64,000 bases of DNA from Apiotrichum sp. Y4204 (taxonomy: Eukaryota > Basidiomycota > Tremellomycetes > Trichosporonales > Trichosporonaceae): NCBI GenBank assembly GCA_025531455.1, contig JAMYHL010000076.1, positions 1-64,000 of the forward strand. The letters are read 5' to 3'. Both the position numbers and the translations under genes were made by a program. The notes beneath the pieces were generated by a model that worked only from the letters and a program-made list of their open reading frames with translations, was not told the DNA's origin and did no database searches. Below are positions 44,788 through 54,726 of this stretch, in pieces (position 1 is the stretch's first letter; every line of letters begins with the position of its first letter).

Positions 44788-46672
44788 ATGTCCCACCGCC
44801 AGCTCCTGGCCAGCAGTCTGCGGCGCACAGCCGTGCGCCCAGTATCCCGCGCGCTCCTCTCAGCAGCGAGCAGTTCCCGATCGGGCTCATCCTGCCGGGT
44901 TGTCTCGCCTGTCGCCGCCCCCCGCCGCCACCGATCGCTGCACACATCACATACCGACCAAGAGGGCGCGCTGGCCGAGGCGGAGAAGAAGATGGCCGAT
45001 GCGGAGGCACGCGCATCTTTCCAAGGTGAGCGCGGCGCGTCATCTCATCTCATGTTGTTGTGTCGCGTTTGGAGCGCGGATGGAACATGAGTGGAATGCT
45101 AATGTTCCTGTGTGCTCGTACTCACACCAGATCCCCTCACGCGGTACGAGTACCTCGTCGACCGCGGCGTGCTGCGCGCCGACGCGCACCAGAAGAAGAT
45201 GATCATGCGCATCATGCGGCTGTACCAGGACCTCGAGGACTATGACCCCGGACCGCTCCCCCCGCGTGGCGATGTCATCGAGCCGAGCTTTGTGCGTGTG
45301 TTGAGATCGGAGATGAGGATTGGGCGTGGTGACAGCCTACATGGACTGTCTTATCTATCACCCCATCCGTCATATCTGATACGCACCATTCCCTGTTCAT
45401 ACTGACTCCCCAGTTTGGCAAGTTTTTCACGCGCCGGACGGTCGAGCACGAGCCGATAGTGGCCAGGGAAGACGTGCCGAAGGGCATGTACCTGTACGGC
45501 ACGGTCGGCACCGGCAAGACGATGCTCATGGACTTGTTCCACTCGACGCTGCCGCGGCAGTTCCAGCCGGGGGGCAAGTACGGCTCGACGCGCATCCACT
45601 TCCACAGCTTTATGATCGAGGTGATGCAGCGGCAACACGCGCTCAAGGCAAAGTATGCGGCGCAGGGCGACGAGAAACGCGATGTGATGCCCGAGGTGGC
45701 ACGCAGCATAGCCGCCGACGGCCGCGTGCTGTGCTTCGACGAGTTCCAGGTCACGGACATCGTCACGGCCATGCTCCTCCGGAGTCTGCTCGAGCGCCTC
45801 ACGGACTTTGGTGTCGTGGTGTTCATCACGTCGAACCGCCACCCGGATGAGCTGTACATCAACGGCATCCAGCGCGAGTCGTTCATCCCGTGCATCGATC
45901 TCATCAAGGAGTCGTTTGAGGTCGTTGATCTCAACTCGGGCACTGGTGGGTAACTGTCGCGTCTGCCACCCACTGACATCAGATTACCGCAAGATTCCGC
46001 GCACGATCACAAAGGTGTACTATTCCCCGCTGAACGAGGAGGTCAAGACCGAGCTGGACAAGCTGTTCCACGGCCTGGCGTCGGCCGACCCTGACCCAAC
46101 GATCAAGATTGACCGCCGCCTGCCGCTGTGGGGCCGCGAGCTCACCGTCCCCGAGTCGAGCGGGCACGTTGCGCGCTTCACCTTTGACGACCTGTGCAAC
46201 CACCCCCTCAGTGCCGCCGACTACCTCGAGATCACCAAGACGTTCCCGACCGTGTTCGTCGAGGACGTGCCAAAGCTCACCCTCAGCGAGCGTGACCAGG
46301 TGGGTGCAGAGCAGCTGATCAATTAGTGCTAGCTGTCCCGCAGTCTACGTTCCCTACTGACTGCAGGCCCGCCGGTTCATCACGTTCATCGACGCATGCT
46401 ACGAGAACAAGACCAAGCTCTTCCTCTCCTCCGCCAAGCCGATCTACAGCATCTTCAGCGACGAGGGCGGTTCGGCATTCGACGACGACCAGATCAAGCA
46501 CATGTCCGATCTGGGAATCAACACGGACGTTGTCGGCAGCTCGTCGCTCTTCTCGTCCGACGAGGAGCTGTTTGCGTTTGCGCGCTGCGTGTCCCGTCTC
46601 ACGCAGATGAGCACCAAGGAGTGGGCGGACGAGAACGCCCTCGCGCACCGGGAGGCCGCCGCCAAGGCATAA
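44788..46672 (+). CDS. AFG1: AFG1/LACE1-type mitochondrial AAA ATPase
   Basis: Five exons: 44788-45025, 45131-45291, 45414-45945, 45983-46299 and 46367-46672 (517 aa). The N-terminal 50 residues are an Arg/Ser/Ala-rich mitochondrial presequence. The core shows [20 protein letters not shown], Walker A GTVGTGKT (about 162-170), Walker [13 protein letters not shown] (about 237-248) and the sensor segment [12 protein letters not shown]. The C-terminal part carries '[16 protein letters not shown]' and '[19 protein letters not shown]', all typical of the Afg1 (ZapE-like) family. Afg1 is an inner-membrane-associated factor that helps clear unassembled cytochrome oxidase subunits. It is convergent with the UXT-like gene. 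Confidence 0.95.
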
Positions 46673-47060
46673 TCGAGTACAAACGGACGCTGGACGCTGA
46701 TGCTGGCGCGAGGTGCGCGGCGCTGTGGAAGTGTAATGGTGGTTAGTCGGCGTTGTATTCTTGGCCCTGGCTCACGATGGCCATAATATGGAGCCAGGAG
46801 GACGCTGTAAGCAAGACATCCTACCCGCCCCCAGACACCTTGTACCCCACCGTAGAGATAGACGGTAGATTTCCTGCATTACATATGTGCTGGCGAGGAA
46901 GGATTGAGGATGAGGACTTGTAGGCGTCGGTCCCGGGAATTACACTGACAATCGTCGCTCAATGATCCAACAGTGGCTAGTACACGTAACATGACCAGAG
47001 CTAAGGCTGCACCGTATCCCCCCTGGGCCAAGCATGCGGAATACATACAAATACAACAGT
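46673..47060. other. Convergent spacer AFG1 / UXT-like
   Basis: 388 bases of 3' flanks. No gene is seen. Confidence 0.5.
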
Positions 47061-47660
47061 CTACTCATTGATAGCACCCTCAAACTGCTCTGCCTCCCAC
47101 TTTAGCTTGTCCGCACGGGCAGCAAGCACCCCCCGTCGTTTCCGGAGCATCTCCGCGCGCTCGGAGGCGTACTTGGCCGCCTCCTCTGCGGGAAGGGAGA
47201 GGTGGACGTCTAGCCCCAGGTCGAGGGTCACGTTGGCAGTGGACGTGCTGGAGTGAGTCCCGTGTCGATTAGATTCCAGATACTGGGGCAGCATTTATCT
47301 GTCACTCACACAACGGCGTCGGCCCATACCCCCGCGCCGAGCTCGACGGGCGCGCCCCGCCGTCCGGAGAGTTCGCGCGAGAGGCGGCGCGCGACCTGTT
47401 CACTGATGTCAGTCGGGGATGGGTAAATGGGGCAAAGTGGGGCCGGAGATGGTACGGAGATGAACACATGCGATTGTCATCTCCTCCTTCTCTGTCCCTT
47501 CCTCTTTCCCCGGCAGCGCTCGCTCCGCCTCGCTCCGCTCGCGCTCGACTCACTACTCCATGATATCCTGGTCCACTCTTGCGATCGCCTCTCGTGCGCT
47601 CGCGAGGGAGGGGAGGATCGTGCCCTGCAGATGGGCGGCGTAGGCTGCGCGCGAGGCCAT
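47061..47660 (-). CDS. Prefoldin-like protein of the UXT type
   Basis: Three exons on the minus strand: 47660-47554, 47402-47310 and 47247-47061 (128 aa). The protein is two long helices ('AREAIARVDQDIMEYEQVAR' and 'EEAAKYASERAEMLRKRRGV' onward) flanking a beta hairpin with 'PVELGAGVWADAVV' and VTLDLGLDVHLSL. This coil-hairpin-coil layout is alpha-class prefoldin, and the hairpin most resembles UXT. Such proteins work in the R2TP/prefoldin-like or prefoldin chaperone complexes. Canonical Pfd3/Pfd5 cannot be fully excluded. Divergent from the complex I subunit gene by 294 bases. Confidence 0.75.
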
Positions 47661-47954
47661 GAGAGAGAAAGTAGGTTGTGTATGTTGTTGTTGAGAGGGC
47701 TCGAGACCAAAAAGTCACCGATATGGGTGGCGGTACGCCATCTGCACTCGTGATGAAGTCATCGCTGGGCAGCCACGGCCACATGCATCCTGGCTCCATA
47801 TTTCCGAAACGCCGCTCTCCTCCACCTTTCCTCCCCTCCAGTCCAGCCCAGCTCTCCACTCTGGCTCGGCGGCCAACCACCGGGAGCCCGATACACCTCA
47901 GAGCTCACGATCATCGGCGCCGACCACACCACCATCGCAGCACCCCCACCCACC
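47661..47954. promoter_or_regulatory. Bidirectional promoter, UXT-like / complex I subunit
   Basis: 294 bases separate the two divergent ATGs. The right end is C/A-rich (CACCCCCACCCACC) directly before the complex I gene ATG. No single factor site stands out. Confidence 0.5.
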
Positions 47955-49187
47955 ATGCCCGTCAAGGAACTCAAGACGCCGTACCCCGTCATCGACGTGG
48001 ACCCGCACTTTGTCCGCGTCGTCCGCTACATGCGCCCGGACGACTACCTCCTCTGGGGTGCCGCGGCCGCTGCCGGACCCGCGCTCCTTACCGTCTGGGA
48101 CAAGATCGACCCCTCCAAGGCGGCGGCCGGCCTGCGCTCCGCGTCCCGCCTTACTGCGTTCCTTGGTGCCGCGGGCGGATTTATGCTTGCGTACCAGAGC
48201 TCGTCGTGTGGGTATCGAGAAGAGAGAAGGAAGGGGGGATGGAAGGAGGTGGAGAAGATGGGACGGGATGGGACGGGAACGGGAGTGAGAGGGCGAGGTG
48301 CGCGTCGACGAGCGGCGCGGCGAAGGATTATCGGCGCGGAGAGCAGGACGGCGGACGAGCAGATTGGGTCGGAGACCAACAGGATCGATGAGCGATGACG
48401 CGCTATTCCAGACATGTCGGCGAGTCATGTTCGGACTCGCATCGCGTACATCACGTCGTTGCATCGGTCTCGCATCGTCCCTTCCGAGCCCAGCTGTCTT
48501 GGACAGGTTCTGCTCCGTGTCGCGGAACATGATCTTATCCGCTTCGTGGTTATGGCGAAAGTCATCTTGGTATGGCCGCCGCGCATCAATGCCACGTCTA
48601 TCCTCTCCAGTTCACAGCTCTTGCTCCTTGCGTGTCCCAACACCCGCCGTCTCTCCGCCCTCCACTCTCCCCCTCGCCTCGCCTCTCCCCCATCTTATCA
48701 GAGCACAGCTAACAGCAGGGCGCTTCCTCGGCCTGAAGGAGAACTCGCGGGAGGTGGCGCTCGACGCGGCCGAGCTCGGCGCGCGCGCCAAGGCCGGCGA
48801 GCCGCTCTACGGCGAGACCGACCTCAGCCCGTACATGCAGGGTGTTGCCGCGCGCAACTCGACCTTCTCCCAGTTCAAGCTCCAGACCATGCCTTGGTGA
48901 GTGATGAGTGATGTGGCGCCCGGACCCGGCCTCAAAGAGCCAGCGGTGGGCGACGGGCGGAATAGACGAGGGAGGAGAGAAGGGGATGTGAGAGACGGAC
49001 AGGCAAGATGGTGGATGTCTGCTGCCCCATTGTGGATAGCCGAATCCATCATTAGGAGAAGCCGTCTTCACTACCACATCCGCATCGACGCCCCACATAT
49101 CGCGTTTCATCTCCGCTTACACCCAGGTTCAACGTTGTCAACCACTCCAACCACGGCGTTGACACCTCCAAGTACTCGAGCCAATAG
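47955..49187 (+). CDS. Fungal complex I accessory subunit (20.9-kDa / NUXM family)
   Basis: Three exons: 47955-48207, 48719-48896 and 49127-49187 (163 aa). The sequence has the family landmarks: TPYPVIDVDPHFVRVVRYMR, a first membrane segment around LLWGAAAAAGPALLTVWDK, a second around LTAFLGAAGGFMLAYQ, then GEPLYGETDLSPYMQGVAAR and the C-terminal WFNVVNHSNHGVDTSKY. This is the fungal subunit first described as the 20.9-kDa subunit of Neurospora NADH:ubiquinone oxidoreductase. Its presence implies a respiratory organism with complex I. Intron 1 is 511 nt, far longer than the local norm; the open frames inside it carry no domain. The join Q-S-S-S-W-R-F restores the family motif. Confidence 0.9.
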
Positions 49188-50746
49188 ATCCGCGGAATGT
49201 AACACATGCATAGGAAGATATAACGAGCGCGGGTGCGATGCGCGATGAGAATGGCGCTTGGAGAGTGCGCGAGTGCGTCGGATGAGTGCAAAGAGACGCG
49301 CATTCATGGTGCGCACCTCTGTGGCTTCTGACGTTGTCTCGAATCGCACGATTGGAATCATATCCCGCTCTATGTCTCCTGTTCCCACTGACTTGATCTC
49401 GCTGACTTGACGTTACTGTGCGGCGGCACGAGTGACTCAGAGTAGGTCATTGTCACGCCGAATACAGTGAACTCTGGATACTCTCGATGGCCGAATGATC
49501 ATTGTTGTGCGCTGTGCACAGCACAGTTGGACACCCACCAATCTTCTTGATTTCTTATCCATCTCTTATCCATTCCGTTCCTGCCCATTCTACGTTCTCC
49601 TCTCGTGTCTCACACATGCTACACAAGCTCAACAATGCTGTGAGCGCTGTGAAGCTGTGAACACCAAGACATGATGGATGCATTATTGCTGTAGGCCTGT
49701 GGGGCGTTACCGGGTGTCTGCTGTGTAATTAGCACTCTGTTGTGGGCTATTTAGAACAGCAATTGAATGGTTTAGTGTGCCTGGGGGGGAATGGCGATTA
49801 TGACAATTATTATGGGAATGTGAATGTGTGCCGCCCAAAAAGCTCGGTTTCCGCTTCCGCTTCACCCCCCCTTGGTGCTGTTGCCCTCTTCGGCCTTGTG
49901 CCCCCCCCCTGTGTGTGCCCTCGGCCCTCTCCCTCTTGTCCGCTTACGCCGCCACCGCACATCCGCCATACCGTGTGTGTGTGTGTGTGTGTGTGTGTGT
50001 CTTCCCTTTCCTTTCCGGTGTCCATTCACAACGCAATCATCCATCCTCCATCCTGCCTTCCCTCCCCCCCATCCCCCGTTTCTCGTCGTCGTCGCCGGCG
50101 CCGTCGTGTCAGTGTCCGTCGCCGCCGTCAGACCCCTCCTCCCGTACCGCGATATCCTTCCCACCCCCCGCCTACAGGGCAATACGCGCGCCCCATTCCA
50201 TTCCGAGTCTCACCCCTATCAACGCACACGCGCACAGCAATCCACATACAAACGACCACACTCACACTCGCCACCGTCACGGACACTAGACTCACCTCGG
50301 ACCATTTACTCGCAGTCTCACCTCACGACATCTTATTCCCGACATTGAACTTCACCTCACTGAGAGCAATCCACTCCTCTCAATCTCACGACCACTCCTC
50401 TGCAACGTTCCACTCCCTCCGTCGCCACCGCCTCTTCTCGACAGTCACCACCAGTTCGGTTCTCCTACCACTCTCAAATCCGCGTCACCTTCCCCCGCCG
50501 TTTCGTTCGCGTATCCGTCACACACACAAAAGCCGTCCCCACCTGACCACTAGAACTGGGTTACAGGTTTTTGCACCCACAGCGCGGTCTTCACTTCGTT
50601 CAAGCGCGTGCTTATCTGGCGGTGAATAGGCTCCTTACTCGCGCTCTTCACACACCTTCACGCTCCCGCCGTTCGCCGACACACGGAGCGCCCCGCGTCT
50701 CTTCCTTCATCCCACTCTTGCAAACACTCCCCTTTAGCGGCCCGCA
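49188..50746. other. Long C/T-rich leader and intergenic region before the RING gene
   Basis: 1559 bases. The left part holds only low-quality ORFs. From about 49840 to 50740 the + strand is strongly C/T- and CA-rich with a (GT)14 microsatellite, and several + frames are open simply because of composition. A CTGACCACTAG at 50543-50553 looks like a local 3' splice site, so a 5'-UTR intron is possible, but I found no matching donor. Confidence 0.5.
49973..50000. repeat. (GT)14 microsatellite
   Basis: Fourteen perfect GT units, seen directly. Confidence 0.95.
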
Positions 50747-53700
50747 ATGGGCGCGTCGCAGTCGTTGCCTGCACGGCGGCGAGAGCGCACCAGCACCAGC
50801 ACACGCTCCAGCAATCCCCCATCTCGCCGATCTCCAGGTCCCAGCCTCGAGGCGCAGGTCGTCCAGAGCGACCATCGGGAATCTGCCCAACCCCGCGACG
50901 CAAACTCCACCGTCGACCATGCGCTTTCCGGTCCCCTCCCCAACGGCGATCCATCTGCGCGGAGCCGCCGCCGCCCGCGCTCCCTTCAGGTGACGCCCCG
51001 CGAGGAATCGACGCCCAGGCGCGTGCACCTCGCGAGGAGAATATCATCCCTCATCAGTCGTAATCGTGACCACGAATTTGACGACTCGGCCACCGCAAAA
51101 CGCGAGCGCTCGGCCAGCAGCTCGGTACATCACCAGTCGCCTGGTCGCCCCGTCCCGAAACGCCGTAGGGTCGGCATGGATGGGCAGGACGAGGAGCTCG
51201 AGGAATTAGATGGCGCAGAGCGCAGCGCACTTGATCTGGACTTTGTCGCTCCTGCACCGTCCTCAAGCTCCACCGCTACCCCACACACAACATCGTTCGC
51301 TTCTGCTTCATCGTCGCTCATGGCATCGGGGCGCAGCACACCACATAGCACGATCGGTGCGTCCAGCATCAGCGGCCCGTCGCGGTCGTGCCCCGTGCAC
51401 GCGCGCCATCCGTACCCCTACGCAGAGGTCTCACCCCGTTCTCCGGGCGCAAGTCCCGGGCCGTCAACGCCACTGCCTGTACCAATTGACGGCGCTAGCA
51501 GCAGTAGCGGGTTTGGCGCTGGTCGTCCCGCATCAACATCACCAACAGAGGAGCTGCTCGCCGATCGCCTTCGCTCAATTTCCACTACACGTGACGCCCT
51601 TGGCCCAGACTGGACACCGGCAAGTAGTTCTGCATCCCTAGCGCCCTCCACAGGCGGCCTCTTCTCGCGGTTCCGCCGTACAAGCCAGCGCGGAATGACC
51701 GGAAGTAGCAGCGAGAGGGGAAGCATCAGGGGGCCCCCGGTTGACAGGTTCACACGTCCTCCAACCCCAGGCCCTGCAGGGAGTGCGGCGACAACGGATG
51801 CTGCGCAGTCTGTCTCAGCAGGACCGACGCCGACACCCACTCGCGAGCGCGAGTCGCGCGGCCTCGGACATCGTCTCAGTGCCATCATGGGCTTTGCTAC
51901 ATCCTCACGTAACGAGGAATGGGAGGAGCCGACGCCGCCCACTAACCCGACAAGCACAACTTCTGGCCCGAATGCGCCCATTCATCCTGAAGACGCCCCG
52001 GCGTCATCGGGCGACGACCCCGCTCGCATCCCTGTTGGGGCAGTCCTTGTCATTCAGGGTCTCGCACAGACACACACGAATCTGGAGGAGGCTGTGGACC
52101 CGAATGGCATCATGCCTGGTTCTCGTCGCCCGCGGTTGTCAGAGCCGACAGCGGGCACACCGCGCCATCGTATGTCGTCTGCTGGGCGGCCGAGCGCTGC
52201 GACACGGAATGCACGGAGTACTGCGCCATCCCGGCCGAGAGTCGACGTCGCCAGCCTCGATCAGCAGGCGCGCATGATCGGCAACCTCTTGACGTGAGTA
52301 GCAATATCAGATGAAGAGAATTCCGCCTAACAAGCCACAGTGTCGCGGCTGCGGCCACAGCCACCACTCTTCTTTCCCCCACGAGCCTCGCGCCGCAGCA
52401 GAGCCGGGCCACTCCGCACAGCACGATGCAGACGATCCTGGAGCGGTTCCGGCCGCAGCGCTCGCGCGCAAACCAGAGCATCGAGTCTGCCCTCGGCGAG
52501 TACCTCCGCACTGTACTCCGGGATAACCGCCGCTTCGCAGAGGCTGTAGCTGGGGACGCCACGTCGGGCAACGTTCCATCCGAATTCCAAGAATTTTTGC
52601 AGACGCTCCAGCAGGATCTTATCCTTGCGGTCCGGGCGTACGCTGCGCCCGAAGACGACGACGACAGCGAGACGGAATCGCTCACGTCCGAGGCAGGTGC
52701 CACGACCGGTTCTGCTCGGTCAACAGGATGGATGTCCGTGGATGAGGATCCGGAGGATAACGCCGCGGCGCGCAGCAGTGATGCAGAGTCTGCAACTGCA
52801 TCTGCGCCAACATCCGCCGTTGACTGGGACTCTCAGCCAATCCCCACCTTCCACAACCAACGTGGACAGAACCTCCCCAACAGCGCCTCACACTTGGGGG
52901 TGAGTGGCGGATCCGACGGCGTGCCCCGCCACCTCAACTTTTTCCGCGCACATCTCTTCCCATCAGTCTTGGATGACGGCGAGCGCGCAGCCGACGACAA
53001 CGCCAACGCAATAGTCCCGGCCATCTTTGTCGGCGTGCGGTCCGTCACGCACGATCCGAACATGACCACTGAGGACCTTGCCGGTCACCCGGGCTTCCCA
53101 TTCCTCGACGGCCACGTGCCAGATGCCGAGGCTGCGGCGGCAGTAGGGACAACAACTGCCATGTCGGAGGACGTACTCGCATTCGACCGCGATCTCGAGC
53201 GCGAGCTTGGGAGCTCGCCGGCAACGACATCGACGGTCTCGCCTCTCGGTGCTGGCGGGAGCTCAGGCTCGCGGCGAACGCTCCGGGACCGTGTTCTTGA
53301 CCGCTTCATCCCGCGCCGGGAGACACGCCCCGCCGCGCCTCAAAACACCTACCTCATCTACATTATTGGCGGCAACTACCCTCGCTCGCACCCTGTGCTC
53401 GCCATTCCGTCGCTCATTTCCGGCGGGCCGCTCACAGCCGAGGACATCGCCCTCGTGTCCGAGCTGCTGGGCCCAGCCAAGCCGCCGACCGCAAGCGAGG
53501 AGGAGATCAAGCGCTCCGGCCTCGCCGTCGTCTCCGGCTGCGACCTCACGGACCTGCACGCGCGCGGCGTGGTGCTCGAGGCCTCGCTCGGCCGCTGCAT
53601 GGTGAGTAGATTTGCTATCGAGGAAGGGAAATTGCTGATCATCTTCAGGTCTGCCTGAGCGACTACGAGGCCGAGGACGAATGCCGCGTCCTCAAGTGCC

Positions 53701-53918
53701 GCCATGCGTTCCACAAGGAATGCGTCGACCACTGGCTGAGCCAGGGCTGCAACACCTGTCCGGCCTGCAGGACCGAGGGTGGGTACAATAACTATACTAC
53801 CAGAATTCACCACTGACCACCAGCCGTCGACAGGACCGCGCTGAGCGGGGCCACCGAAACGACCGACGCCGCAACGAGCGCGCCGGCTGCGACATTGCCG
53901 TATGGCGATGTGTTCTAG
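50747..53918 (+). CDS. RING-H2 E3 ubiquitin ligase with predicted N-myristoylation
   Basis: Four exons: 50747-52293, 52341-53601, 53649-53778 and 53824-53918 (1010 aa). It starts MGASQS, a good N-myristoylation consensus (Gly2, Ser6). About 900 residues are disordered, Ser/Pro/Thr/Arg-rich. Near the C-terminus 'YLIYIIGGNYPRSHPVL' and a helix-rich region precede a RING-H2 finger encoded by exon 3: C-L-S-D-Y...CRHAFHKECVDHWL...CPACR. The finger therefore has a Cys-His-His-Cys core and an E2-facing Trp. The domain is complete across the exon 2/3 junction. The family should act as a membrane-tethered E3. The substrate is unknown, and I recognise no named orthologue with confidence. Confidence 0.88.
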
Positions 53919-54726
53919 TGCACGTGGGTGCAAGAGTCAGTAGTCAGTAGTCAGTAGTATTAGAATTCACGATTGGATGATTCGCTACGAATTGCCCTGT
54001 ACTGTATTGTGTATGGATGGGCCTTCATTGCCTGCACTCGGGGATAGTGTATATTCGGCACAGATCAATCAACGTCTTGGCTTAGGAAGCAGAAGCACAA
54101 ACACCGACACGGCCACGCACAGCTCAAATCACCCAGAAGTTAGGAATCGGTACCTCATACTGCACCGTCTCTGGATGAACCTGCTGTAGCAATTTGCATC
54201 TTTGGGCTGTCCCTCGCCAGACTTCAAACATATCAGTCTAGTGCTCGACGTGTCAAACTTTGCTTCTCAGCGTTGATAATAGACCTCCATGACAACTTCT
54301 ATGGTACGCTCAAAAGGACCCCGAAGCATAGATGACACTCGACTCGTCGCGCTCCTCTCCACGCACCATCCAATATACTGCAACGCCCCTGCTGCCACTG
54401 TGTACATCCTACATCTCTCATTATTCTGATTCGTGATTTCCTTGCTGCTGGTTGATTGTAATAGTAGAGAAGAAGAGAAAGAAAACAGGTGTGCTGCTTG
54501 TGGCGCCGCCGCGCCCTTATGCGGTTTAGTTGGGTCTGGGTTAGGCACAAGAGGTTGAATGCTCGAGCAAGACAGATAATTTGGGGGTGTGGTGGGGTGG
54601 CTTGGAATTGTGGTGTTGATGTCGGTTGCTGGGGTGGATGGGACAAGGTGCGTGGAGATGGGCAGATAAATGGTCATCAATCCGGGCCTGCTCCCTGCGC
54701 GGAACCGCAAGAATGAGACAAAAGTC
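53919..54726. other. Convergent spacer RING gene / SSD1
   Basis: 808 bases of 3' flanks. The ORFs on both strands here (for example 54267-54710) have no domain. A TCAGTAG triplication (AGTCAGTAGTCAGTAGTCAGTAG) lies at about 53937-53958. Confidence 0.5.

Noticed and set aside
49742..50629. 295-codon + strand ORF upstream of the RING gene
   Set aside because: C/T- and GT-repeat-rich DNA opens several + strand frames at once; the product is low complexity. Better read as leader sequence.
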